This document shows, piece after piece, positions 12,808 to 58,992 of a stretch of DNA of 64,000 nt; the first letter of the stretch is position 1; each line of letters starts with the position of its first letter. Source of the stretch: Lutjanus erythropterus (Eukaryota; Chordata; Actinopteri; Lutjaniformes; Lutjanidae); NCBI GenBank assembly GCA_020091685.1, contig CM034593.1, positions 44,269,733 to 44,333,732 of the forward strand, written 5' to 3'. Both the position numbers and the translations under genes were made by a program. The notes under the pieces are model-generated. The model saw only the letters and a program-made list of their open reading frames with translations, did not search any database and was not told where the DNA came from.

Positions 12808-13799
12808 AAATGTATTTCTTTTGGTGCTTCAAGCACCACAAGCAGAGTAGTAGTCTCATTGTATTGGAGAGAAGGCAGACATCTCTACAGCTGATATCTT
12901 AAAAACTCTGCATCTCACACCAAAGCTGTGTAGATGGATAAAGAGCAATACAGTTCACAATACACAATACAGTATTGATTTGTATTTGATTTTGGGGTGA
13001 ACTGTCCCTTTAAGTCCACAGGAGCGATTCAGTATATTGGCACGTGTTCCCTTTGGCACATAGTTGATTTTGACTGTTTTGCTCTATGGCTATGAAGTGT
13101 CACAACGCCCATTTCCCTCTGCATACTGTCCAGCTCGTCACGCTGTCTGCTCTCAATAAAGCTCTTATACACTGTATTATCAATTCTGATGACAACCTTC
13201 GTCTAAGGAGTCATATGACGCCAGACAGTCGACTTCACTGTTGTCAGCTTTGGAACTTGAGATGATAAAAAAGTGTCTCACATAATGCTCGAGGCCTCTC
13301 ATATGACCACTGATTTCCCAACTGTGTGCAAATGTATTTTAATGTACACTGTGTGAGCAGAGGCCCAGAATAAAAAGTATGGGCCTCATCCTGTCTTCTT
13401 TATCATACAAAACAACCACATGAGGACACGACTCTTGATTAACAGATATCATGCCACCACCCACAAAACACCAATCGTAGAGTGCTTGTTTTGTGCCACC
13501 AAGGCTCTAAAACCATTACTTCAGAATGATATAAGACACAGAAATGCTGTGAATGTTCACATTTGAGAAGCTGGAACAATCTAATGTTTGTATCTCTAAT
13601 GTTTTGAGTACATACAGGACCTCATGTAAAACATGATAATTGTTAATAGCATAATATTGGATTGCGTTTTTATTAAGTAGAAGGTTTATCAGAAATTGCA
13701 GGAGCAAGAGGAAATTGCACAAAAAAGTGATATATGAATTGTATTATTCGTTAAAAGTCAAATGTACTTTGGTCCAGGGACAATAAAACCACACTTTGT

Positions 13800-14165
13800 T
13801 CTGAGTGTTCCAGCAAACATTACTAAAAAAGATTCAGGATTACAAAAGCTCTAACAAAATATATTTTATTTGTAAATCAAGAAGTGCAGCAGAGAAAGAA
13901 GCAAAATCTTGCTGGATCTCAAACTATGTCAAAACAAAGAGCAGAAAATTATTTAATATAAAAAAGTACAGAGCATTGATAAATGTCAATAATAATGAGA
14001 AACCTTGTGTTCTTTTCAGTACCTGTGACAAAAGGAAAAATAATACATAACATTTGAGCAGGGTACTGCTGTGATTGGTGGAACTTTTGGGAACCTAAGG
14101 TGACTGGTCTAATTTGCGGAAAAGTTACGGTGATTGGACAAAATTGCAAAGTTAAATTCACAGGG
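13800..14165 (-). repeat. Fragment related to the interior of the 8982 element
   Basis: Read on the minus strand, 13930-14165 matches CCTTGCAATTTTGTCCAAT, CAACTTTTC.GCAAAT and AACACAAGGTTT...CATTATTATTGA blocks of the 8982-9596 element. Ends not defined. Confidence 0.55.
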
Positions 14166-14189
14166 ATTGTTTGAATTTGCCTTTATTTT

Positions 14190-14860
14190 AGTGATGTACC
14201 AATTGACCGGACAGAGACCGGAACCGTCACACACAGACAGTTACAATGAGTCAGAGCAGCTGACAACTTCGCAGAACAGCCGTAAACTCTCTAGCTCTTC
14301 ATGCTAATGTTAGCCAGCAGCAGACTGCTGTTCACAGAAGGACAGTTAAATTCTCACCTCCTGTTCTGGCTGTAGAATAAACGACCTGTGTTGATGCGTC
14401 TCCTCAAAAAGTTTCTCATCCAGACTCCTTCAACTTCTGCGTCTGTTTTTCTCATGGCAAAGTTTTACCACAGCAAACTGTTGCACAGCGTCAGTCTCCA
14501 GTTTGTTTACATCTGCTTCCACAGGAGATCACATGAAATCTCGTCACGCGAAATCCCACGAGATTCCATGATCTCGCGAGATCATGTTCACCCGATTCAT
14601 AATCTAATATAAAACTATAATAAGGCCTGGTTGTAACCTGGTGGACTTTGGAGAAAATTTAAATAGAATTTAATTAATATTTAATATTCAGTATTTTATT
14701 ATGAACATCCAATTTAATTCTTACAAGAAAAGTTGCAAAAATTAATGCTGTCAATTATAGTTCTTAAAAAGACTGTAAATCGGAATCGGCAGGTCAGACC
14801 CTTAATAAAATCGGAAATCGGAATCATCCAAGAAAATTGAAATCGGTGCACTTAATTGTT
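14190..14860 (+). mobile_element. Short DNA transposon family F, copy 2
   Basis: Left AGTGATGTACCAATTGACCGG and right GAAATCGGTGCAC form an imperfect inverted terminus. The interior matches 6815-7250. It holds TCTCGCGAGA at 14572-14581 inside a 20-bp perfect palindrome (14567-14586). Confidence 0.65.
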
Positions 14861-15029
14861 GTGATCACAATATTGCAACGTCCTGAAAAATCGTAGTCCA
14901 CCAAGCGTCATTGATGTCAAGACAGAATTCACCTCCCAGCTGGTCCAGCTGGAATCTTACATCTGTCTTCAAACAGCTTTATCCAAGACGTTGTGGTTGA
15001 GCAGATCTCTCTAAGATATTTGCTTGACA

Positions 15030-15285
15030 GTCTCTGATTTCCCATCACTTGGCCAGCCTCTGTCGGTTTTTATTTTCCTGACCGGACATTAGCCAGGAGC
15101 AGCCTTAGGTCCAAGCTAGGTTAACATGGCTCTTGTCCCAGCTCTTCTCCCTCTCCTCCTGTGGTGTTTGGCTGCCTAGTGTGGCTGAGTGGTCTGTGGG
15201 CAGTGGTCGTCTGAAGGTCGACTGCTCTTTAATCCAAACCCCACGCTTCCTTTTCCAGTGCCTCATAGGTGATGAAAAAATGAAC
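15030..15285 (+). repeat. Segment duplicated at 16255-16530, copy 1
   Basis: Shares a block of more than 20 bp beginning CCTGACCGGACATTAGCCAG, plus CATGGCT, CTTTTATCAAA/CTTTAATCCAAA and TTCCTTTTCCA.TGCCT blocks in the same order and orientation as the other copy. Confidence 0.75.
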
Positions 15286-15814
15286 AAAATACAGATAAAA
15301 ACAAAAATGTGAAGCAGAGTTTGAAGGAGCCACCAGGCCGCAGCATCTGCAGGCACCACCATTGCCATGGCAATACATATACATATTCAGGTTTAAGTTT
15401 TGAGTTTACATATTCCATGATGGAATGATTTCTAAAAGTTCCTTCACATCAGATTTATTTGAAAGATGTCTTGGAGCGTCACAAGTTGCTACCCATGACT
15501 CCAGCAGGGAGAAAAATTTATGTAGTTAGTCAGCTAATCATGTTTATAGTCATTGTTCATCTGGTAGATTTTGCTTGTCTTGATCCTAAATTGTCTCAGG
15601 GAACTCTGAAGAAGTGTTATGTTAAAGTAAATTTTGGCATTTTGGATGGCAGGTTTGTGCATGTCATAGCATTAAAACTTTTAGATGAACTATAACATGA
15701 AAGATTCAAGGTTGGCTTGTATTTCATGAGGAATCTAATTTCTTTACCTCGTACGGATTGAATAATGTCTTGCTGTATGTCCTTGGCCCTGACATATGTC
15801 ACATATTATTTACT

Positions 15815-15990
15815 TCAAGGGATTCAGGGATTCAAGGTCATTTATTATCATTATACATCTTAGAACTGTAGTTCCTGCATGCTACACACAAATACATCAT
15901 ATATATAGAAAAATAAATTCAGAATGGACTAGGGTAAAAACATCAAACAAAATAAATACATATTTGGATACACCCAGGAAATAATTATGT
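15815..15990 (-). mobile_element. Possible LINE 3' tail fragment
   Basis: GGGATTCAGGGATTCAAGGTCATTTATTATCATTATACA resembles, on the minus strand, the TTGAA-repeat tail of fish L2/Rex-like LINEs. No coding part. Assigned by memory of the tail pattern only. Confidence 0.4.
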
Positions 15991-16254
15991 TGTGCATTAT
16001 TTGAATTTGCATCTGGTTGAATGAAAACGGCAGCAGGCCACGGTAGATGCAGATGGTAATCAAAATCTTCAAATTAAAAGTTCAGCATCTAGAAAACTAG
16101 GAAATGTCCATCAACTGTGACTGTTTGAGTACCAAGCATTATCGATGTAGAAACACACAGACTGCCTCCACTTGTCCTGCTGCAGTCTTGTGTGGTAGCG
16201 CGAAATGCGACCCGCCCGAGGTACCCACCAGACGTAACAGCCTGATCCGATGTG

Positions 16255-16530
16255 GGCTCTCTGGTTCCCCATTATTTGGCCTGAATAGTGTTTTCGTCTG
16301 TTTCATTTTACCTGACCGGACATTAGCCAGGAGCAGCCTTTAAGTCCCTGCTGTAGCATGGCTGTTATCCGCTCACCTTCTCTCCCCCTGGCGTGGTCTG
16401 TGTAGGTGCGTTCAGCTGATCTGACTGCATGTTCGAATGATGCTGACTGCATTTTTTGATCCTCTCAAGATCCACAGCTCTTTTATCAAAACCACACATT
16501 CCTTTTCCAATGCCTACAAGTGTTTTTTCT
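16255..16530 (+). repeat. Segment duplicated at 15030-15285, copy 2
   Basis: Direct copy about 1.23 kb downstream of the first. Divergence is moderate with small indels. Whether it is a local duplication or two copies of a dispersed family cannot be told here. Confidence 0.75.
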
Positions 16531-17334
16531 GTCATACGTCATGCATGATTCAGCAATAAACATGAAAAAAATAGTGCGTGGAGTGGATGAATTGAGTTTG
16601 GCGATCAGCGGAACAACTTTGTGATGTTTTAAACTAAGTGAGGAAGTGTCAACTAATGATCCGCTACTCCTTAGATAGAAACAGAATGGAGCTCTCTCTC
16701 AATTTCTCTCATCTGCCCATGCTCCTCTCAACATTTCACTCTCTGGCTCTGCTGGGGGAAATTATAAGTTATTATATTTCCTGTAAATTCCACCTTGAAG
16801 CATTTTTGAAGGTTTTGTACTGAGTGTTCTTGGACTAAGAGACCAGGCATAAGGCGTTTAAGTTTTTACATGTCTTTTATACAGTCATTTAAGTTCACAA
16901 AATGTATGTCACAACAGAGTTTCAGCAGCATGCAAACATGATGGCAGACTCCTGGTCATAGCATGTCAGGCTGAGTTGGAAAAGGAAATAAACAAATAAG
17001 CATGTGTTTCAGCAGTAGATATGTGTGGGAGTTCTGACTGTAGGTTTTATTTTCGCAGATTGTGTAACCTGATATGTATTTACAAATAGCATGATGGTCA
17101 CTAAGATTGACCTGCGTGTTCAATCTTAGACTAGAACCTAACATACAGCCAGTATAACAAGAAACAAGCTGTCTTGATACACACTTCCTAATGCCAGTTT
17201 TAGATTTATGTGACACTTAATACTTTTTCTATGTCTATGGTTGACCAGTGTGTCATCAGTATTATTTCATTTCCTGTGGGAAGAGGAATATTCCTTGTAG
17301 ACTTGTGTTATTTTTTTTTTGTAGTACACAATGT

Positions 17335-17530
17335 CCAGGAGTGGAGTGCACCAGCTGGGCGTACGCCTGGGTGTAACGTTACGTCCGACTTGGAATGGAA
17401 AGTTAGGACCAGTTTAAGGTTGAGATGAGTGCACCGGTTAGACTTAAGCCCTGTGTGTGTTCTGCCTGAGTGTAACTTTTACGCCTAGTGTGGAGCAGGC
17501 GTAAGTTGGAAACTCAGACTTCTATCCATA
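17335..17530 (+). repeat. Dispersed GC-richer repeat segment
   Basis: Contains several GCGTA/ACGCC motifs (GGGCGTACGCC, TTTTACGCC, CAGGCGTAAG) and resembles a moderately repeated fish sequence. Ends are not defined and no partner copy lies in the window. Confidence 0.35.
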
Positions 17531-18325
17531 GTAATTTTAACGGAATCACACAGCCAGAAAAGAGAAACAAGGATAGCAGCGCATCTTGTTTACAGGATGA
17601 TTAACAAGAGAGCATTCAGAAGAGAAAGTGTCATCCATGTCAGGACAGATCCGCTCGATATATTCAGAAAGTGATAGACAAGTTTCATTTTAGCAGACAA
17701 GCGCTGTTTAATTAAAATGCTCTCCCCTCAACTGCAGCATCTGTCAGCCGGAAACGTAGCGCTGTCCTCCACCCTGCAGGTGCTGATTGCACTCAGTTTT
17801 ATGCCAACGTAGCCTTTCAGAATACTATGGGAGACATGAAAAAATGCCTGCATGCGTAAGAGTTAAGACCTTTTTTCCACCCAGCTGGTGCTCTCGGCTG
17901 CTGGAGTTTTGTGTGTAATCTATAGTGAACAATTGTCAGCCTTGTTTTGGTGTTTGGAAAGCCTCTCCTAGTTTCAAAGAAAATGTCTTTAGTTTTTAAC
18001 CCATGGTAACATTTAAGATGTGGAGCGCTCACAAAATGTGGCTGAACTGGAGGTAAATACAGAGGTTTTAACTCAGCAGCAGCAGCAGCTCTACATCAGA
18101 GTTCACATACTTAATCCACTGGCTGTTATTGTTTTGTGTGATTGCATTCTGGCAACATTAGGAATAAGTGGTGGATAGATGTAGGACAGGATTACAATAT
18201 GTATCCTGTGTTCTTAACCATTTAATCAACTATTTCCTTAAACTGCTAATTTGTTTTGTCAGAAAATTCTTGGTGTCTATGATTCAGAAACCTCATGGTT
18301 CAGTTTAAAATGCTATGATGGTTTG

Positions 18326-19260
18326 TAGGGCTGGGCAATATGGCTTATCTCTAATATCTCAATATTTTTATGCTCTTCCTCAATATACGATATATGCTGT
18401 GTCCACTAAAATATTTTTTTTCCTGAGGCCAGCATATTTGTTGAAATGTTTCCAATAGAAATGCTGCATATTTACACTTTGCTCCAAATGTCTGCAGCAT
18501 GATGAGGCTCTGAGTATCTATTTTGTGCCCAGTGTTGTGCGTTTGGCGTTTTCTTCTTTTTTTTTTCTCGTCCCTGAAAGTTCAATACAATGCTTTGGAT
18601 AAAACCTCACGCTTGTCACTTTTTACTGAGACATTCAATCACTGTGGAGGAGAGGCAGGACAAATAGGCTTTTACAAACTGTCCTGCTAGTACTGTTTGA
18701 ACCAGGTTCTGTCTAACTTCAGTTCTTGAACCAAATGATTCTACTCACCGAGACGTTTACTCACCCACAAAATCTCATGAACCCAAATACAGTGGGTCCA
18801 TCCTCTCTCCCTTCATGCTTTAGCCATCTCTTTAACCAGAGCAAGTGTGCTACTCTACTTTGTGACGACATTTTAACATTCAGTATTTGTTGATAAGACA
18901 AACTATCTGTGAAATTTGGTACTTGCAAAACATAAATTAACCATTACTTTTGCATATATTCATATATCTAGATATATTAAGATATTAGTCCTGTGTCCAC
19001 CCAAGCAGTTTTTCCTAGCTGTAAATGCCTGGTATCTGAAAACACTCAGCTAGGAGTGCATGAGAGCACTTTGGAGGCGCAAAATTATTTCATTACTTAA
19101 TCATTGTCTCCACTGAAATAACACATCTTCCCACCTGAATGTTTTCAGATGAGTGCCTGGTGTTTTCAGCTGGGAAAAATGCTTTGGTGGACACAGGGCC
19201 TATATCTCGATATGCACATTTACTCCACAATAATATATCGTTATGGTAGGTCGATATTGA
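18326..19260 (+). mobile_element. hAT-like element (TAGGGCTGGGCAATATGG end) carrying a nested MITE
   Basis: The left end TAGGGCTGGGCAATATGG is typical of a common fish hAT-type family. Text of the AATATCTCAATATTTTTATG and TATCTCGATATGC type brackets the insert at 18990-19197. The right terminus is not recognisable. Confidence 0.5.
18990..19197. mobile_element. MITE with about 32 bp inverted ends
   Basis: Left CCTGTGTCCACCCAAGCAG and right CTTTGGTGGACACAGG are inverted, continuing inward as TTTTTCCTAGCTG / CAGCTGGGAAAAA. About 208 bp. No clear target duplication. Confidence 0.75.
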
Positions 19261-19263
19261 CAA

Positions 19264-19617
19264 TTGGGGTGTAAGAAAATATTGATACACTTGTGTATCA
19301 CGATATTATGTTTTGTGATACTGTATCAGTTCTCTAAAACACTGTATTGTGATACATGTGTAGATTTGCCACTAGTGGTTCATTTTTTGTTTAAACCCCA
19401 GACCACTAGATAGCAGTGTAGTTGTCTATCTATACTGTTCTGATTGCATTAAAAAAGTTAACTTTTTTGCAAATGGTGGTGTCTTCTATATGCTACCAGT
19501 TTTTCCAAAATTAAACTAAGAAGATAGGAATTTATTAGCTTTATCGCAAGATATTGAATCATAACCCCTGTATTGTTATACATACTGTATCACCAGATTC
19601 TTGCTGATATGCAGCCA
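19264..19617 (+). mobile_element. Dispersed fish DNA element (GGGGTGTAAGAAAATATTGA type)
   Basis: Begins TGGGGTGTAAGAAAATATTG and ends near CCAGATTCTTGCTGATATGC, with GATACA/TGTATC inverted text at both sides. It ends about 330 bp before helz exon 2. Confidence 0.55.
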
Positions 19618-19966
19618 TAATGAATAAAATCAAATAACACCATATTTTTGACCAAATACGTTAACATTGATTGTGGCAATGAGCAGTGTCAAAGAATGGA
19701 TGTACATTTCAGTTTACAATCTGTCACAGCGATCATTGTTATTAAAGGAATCATGGATGTGTCTTCCATTTAGAGAGATTCTAATCCAGTGCTATACTGA
19801 AAATTGTGTAGCCAAATTTTGTCATTTTAATTAGGGTGACAGGGGCCAAAAGGTAACTATATGCTCTCCTGTTGCCCAACTCTGCTCCAGAAAAGATCAC
19901 ATTAATTTATGACTTTTTATGTCCTCTTGTATTTTTCCACCTTCCCAGACGTTTTGTCCCTGAGTC

Positions 19967-54991
<35,025 letters not shown>

Positions 54992-55298
54992 GTGAGTCAT
55001 ATGAAAAGATCTTCACTCATCTCAAGTTTAATTTAGTAAGGCTGCCTGGTGACAACCACCATCATGGCCACCAACTCAACTTGAAATTGATAATGCATGG
55101 AGTACTAAAGGCATAATATGCAACATTTTCTTAAAAAAAAAAAAAAACTTGTATAGAATGATAAAAACATCATCCCTTTCTATCATCACTTATGACCCAA
55201 TAGAAGTGTGTGGTAGTGGCTTTATTTGCAGGAACTCTGCCCTTATTCTCTGATTATTTTGCTGTGCCAACCCAAAACATCCTGTTTGATGTTTTGGA

Positions 55299-55635
55299 AA
55301 TGAGACTCAACAATTAGCTATCTTTCCGGTGCGTTTATGAACAGCTCAGACAAATCCTGCTGATTCTACCTGTAAAGGTAAAGCTGAAGTTCCATTATAA
55401 CCTTTAGGTTTAAATGTAATTCAAGTGATCAGAGAGAAATCTAGCTCATGACAGCAGACTTAGGCCAATCACAGGTCAGTAGAATAGTTGATTGAGTCTC
55501 ATTCCCAAAATGTCAGTATTTAATGACCTGGGAATGAGTTTCAATAATCAATCATCTTTGAGCCACCAAATCAAAGTGTTGGTAATTTGACAACCTGGGA
55601 ATGAGACTCAGCAATCAGCTGTCTTTCTCCAGAAT
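55299..55635. repeat. Iterated 35-bp motif in direct and inverted orientation
   Basis: GGGAATGAGACTCAGCAATC-type text occurs at about 55299, 55531 and 55588 in direct orientation, and once inverted (TTGATTGAGTCTCATTCCCA, about 55485). The inverted copy can pair with the 55531 copy. Confidence 0.65.
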
Positions 55636-56183
55636 CATTCACTGTACCTTTAAGAATGGTTTAGACATGGCACAGGGTTTTTCAGGTGCAGATGGATTAA
55701 ACCTTTTATAGCAGATGGGTCTAGAAATATCAGCGGTGGTAGCATCTGAAAAATACCACTTGGATTGTGCATTTGAAGAATGAATGAAGCATCTGTCAGA
55801 AACATAAACACAGAGCGCCTCAATGACCAGAGCAAATGAAAATCATTATACACTAGGGGTGTCGCGGTTACCGGTGTAGCGGTAAACCCCGGTAAAAATG
55901 TTGACTATAACAATTACCATTTTAATTTTAAAAATATATATTATCTTGGTGGATTACCGTGCCGCGGTGTAGGCACCGTGAGCCTTTCCAGCGTCTCATC
56001 TGAGTCTGCTGAAGTTGCTGCGCAGACGCACTTTGTAGCCTACATCCCCTAACAAACTTCAGATGAGACGGTGAAATGAAGACATGACATTATTGAGCGC
56101 TTGTTGAAGGCACAACAATGCCATACACTTCGTTTGTTTTAACCATTTTAGTTGACAGTCACTACGTGTGTATTACTTTATAA

Positions 56184-56840
56184 CAGGGGTCCCTAACTGG
56201 TGGACCGCGGTCCGAGTCCGGACCCACACGCTGTCCTATTCGGACCCGGACCTATAACCGAAAAATTATTAAGAGATTTTAAATTTTGACGGGACGCTTC
56301 TATTTTAACTGGCGCAACTTTTCTAGTCTTTCCGCCGCTGGTTTAGCTGACGCACAGAAACGCACAGACCAACTGCAGAGAAGCTGCGTGTGGAGGAGAC
56401 TGTTGTTAATGACGGAGTTTATTACAACAGAAACTAACGTGATGGTCTAATCAATCACTGATACCGTCGTCCTCTCTGACTGATTAAAACAATTAAAATG
56501 ACAAAATTGGTGACAAACCAAACCAACCACACAAATAAAGTCTTTGTGTGAAACACTGCAGAGTGTAACATCGTGCTGTTTACAGACAGTCTGCTGTCTG
56601 TAGTTTGAGAGAGAGACAGAGAGGGTCGTGTTTAGAAGGGAACCCTAGACCCGCGAAAGATCGCGCAAGTTTGATTATTTTAGGTAAAATAACGAACACA
56701 AATCTCGCGAGAGTTGTGCAAATAAAGAGTTACCTTCTAGACACGACCGAAAAAGGTATGCAAAAAAAGGTGCAAAAAACACTAATGTTTTTACTTAATT
56801 ACAATTTAACTATTTTGCATGTTATTGTAGGACTATCAAT
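56184..56840 (+). mobile_element. Second hAT-type fragment nested in the 55854 element
   Basis: CAGGGGTCCCTAACTGGTGG followed by ACCGCGGTCCGAGTCCGGAC is a hAT-type left end. It runs to about TTAACTATTTTGCATGTTAT. No matching right end, so it is 3'-truncated or interrupted. It contains TCTCGCGAGA at 56703-56712. Confidence 0.6.
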
Positions 56841-56844
56841 TCCT

Positions 56845-57165
56845 TCTGAACATATTCAAGGATTTATTTGTCACATGCTTGTAATACTAATGCAAGACAT
56901 GTAGTGAAATGCAGTTGATCACTCAGCTTATAGTGTGCAGGGATGTACGTGTGAATAAATGAGGTGTGTGTGGCGGGGGGGGATATATACATGGAATATG
57001 TGTAAGGAGAAGGGAAGGGTGCATGATAGGGCTCATGTGGAGGAAGGGGGCCTGTCTTCAGATAGGCCTGTTAATTGTTGTTGCTGATCAGGCCTAACAC
57101 AACTGTGTCATCAACAAACTTGACAGTGGAGGTATTGCTGTTGTTTGCTGAACAGTCATGTATTC
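56845..57165 (-). mobile_element. LINE 3' fragment nested in the 55854 element
   Basis: ATTCAAGGATTTATTTGTCACATGCTTGTAATA is the start (minus-strand tail) of an L2/Rex-like LINE. GTCATCAACAAACTTGACAGTGGAG further right resembles the reverse-transcriptase-region text of such LINEs. 5'-truncated. Confidence 0.5.
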
Positions 57166-57499
57166 AACACACTTTTTAAAAAATACCGCGATAATACCGA
57201 AAACCGTGATAATTTTTGGTCACAATAACCGTGAGGTTAAAATTTCATACCATGACACCCCTATTATACACTACTGCCCAATTCAACAGTCTGTAATTAT
57301 ATTACCAAGCTAATCATTTTAAAAAGTTGTTTCTGTGACAGCGGGGTCAATTTGCAATCTCACATTTCTGCTTCTTTGTTTTATGTAAATGAGGTTGACA
57401 ACATATTAACACCTTTCAGTACAATTCGGTACCACACAATGACAGCCTTATACATTAGCAATGAAATGAGTCAACACATAAAGAAAACTGTAGTTTTTT

Positions 57500-58125
57500 T
57501 TAGAGTAGATTTTTAATCACTATTTACTTTTAACATGTCAAAAGAAAATACAATAGAATATACTCATATAAAACAAACTTTAACAGCAACCATTCAGCAG
57601 AAATTAATAATTCATGTCCAAAAAGGAGTAGGATGCTTATCAAGTCCCACTCCCTTTTTAGAGTTCATCAATATGAATTGAATGAAATACTTGAATATTC
57701 CCAGTTTTTGCCCCAATTTTCAACAAACACAACTCAATCGAATGTACACTTTCATAACACAGCAAGAGCAGATAAGCAGAATAAAATCAACAAAGCCACA
57801 AGAATCAAAATCAGCCACACATCCTGTCCTCTGTTCTTACTTTGCGAGTTCCTCGATCCGTTCATCCATGCCATATGAATTCATTTAACATTCTTTTAAC
57901 TTTATTCAGTGTTGGACATGTTTTCATTTTGTTATCACAGTTATTCCATAGAGAAAACTCTGATTGTAAGGCAGTGGATTTTACTTTTGGTCCACACTGG
58001 TTGCTTTTTGAACATAAAAATTCTCTGATTTCAAACAACTTCTGCATACTGCAAGGTAATAAAATATTTTTTGCTTTAAACACGATTTGACTTGTTTTGA
58101 AGTCAACCAGGTTTTTGAATCAGGT
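57500..58125 (-). mobile_element. Possible LINE-derived segment
   Basis: CCAAAAAGGAGTAGGATGCTTATCAAGTCCCACTCCC and the following pyrimidine-rich text resemble the 3' region of a fish LINE read on the minus strand. No coding frame of note. Confidence 0.35.
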
Positions 58126-58992
58126 GTTGAGTAGCCTCAACAAAAGGTGAGCAGTGTCAGTCAGTATTTTTCAAGGTATGAATATGTAGATTTAAACACA
58201 GTTTTGCACACAGCTCATTGCATTCAGTCTCCTGTCGTTTGGTCATCCCCAGTGACTCTGATGTCCGGTGTTGGCGGGACCCCACCACTTAGAGAGGGAT
58301 GGAACTCATTTAAGTTGTGTAAAAGACGTGGAACACAAACCAGTTTGTCATGGCGGACTAATAACCGACTCTAATGTGTCAGCAGAGGGGGCTTTGTCTG
58401 TTGCTTGGGAACACCATCTGCCGCTTTCTAATGTACTTTACATCATTAGCCCTCCTCCCCACGTTTCATCTCACCAGCTCTCCCGGTGTTCGACGGTGAT
58501 GAAAATCGCCAGGAAACGAGGCAGTTGGGAGCCAGCGAGTGTACTAAGTAGCAATAACGAATTTCCCCCACCCCAAAGACACAGAATTCACCCCTGAAAA
58601 AACATGGTTAACCTGTTATCTGTAATATGTTTTGGTTGTTTATTTTCCTTTTTTTATGTCAGTTTCTTTTTGCTGCAGAAACACTTTTAGCTAGGAAAAA
58701 AAAGGGAAAGAAGAAGAAGGAGCAAAATAATGAGAACAAAAACAATAAGGGTCCACAACAAGAAACCTGATCTGCGTCCTGTCATTGTAGACGGCAAATG
58801 TAGCAAATGAACTTCAGCTGTCGGGGAGACATGAGCAGGTTTTTCTTTTTTCAAAATTCCAAAAATGTCCTGGGATGACATGCAGTCTATCTCTGTTTTT
58901 GTCTGCTCGTCAAGATCAACTGTGACACTGTAATTGGGCAGTCATAGGACTGTAAAAATTATTTATGATCGATGTCAAATTTAATTTCTACC

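Larger units (their letters stand above)
10528..13009. mobile_element. TTAA-flanked MITE family A, split by later insertions
   Basis: Left arm 10528-10832 and right arm about 11980-12062 plus 12808-13009 match the two arms of the intact copy at 35535-36045. Both ends sit on TTAA. The gap holds a second element (about 10833-11622) and a third (12063-12807), which itself contains a family D hAT. Confidence 0.75.
1667..19948 (+). other. helz: Putative helz intron 1 (about 18.3 kb), repeat-dense
   Basis: Runs from the candidate exon 1 donor to the exon 2 acceptor. No coding sequence is recognised. Most of it is layered short DNA transposons, listed separately. Stretches where I could name nothing include 1870-2820, 7260-8210, 9610-10520, 13020-13740 and 16540-17330. 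Confidence 0.45.
55854..57263. mobile_element. hAT element, 1410 bp, with exact 8-bp target duplication and nested insertions
   Basis: Ends TAGGGGTGTCGCGGT and ACCATGACACCCCTA. TTATACAC is duplicated exactly at 55846-55853 and 57264-57271. Near-terminal CGGTAAACC and TACCGCGATAATACC text is typical of the family. It encloses a second hAT end at 56184 and a LINE-tail-like stretch at 56845-57165. Confidence 0.9.

Noticed and set aside
58268-58597. 109-codon + strand ORF in intron 18
   Set aside because: No HELZ similarity, no flanking splice sites in phase with exon 18, no recognised motif. In particular it lacks the expected DEAA box.
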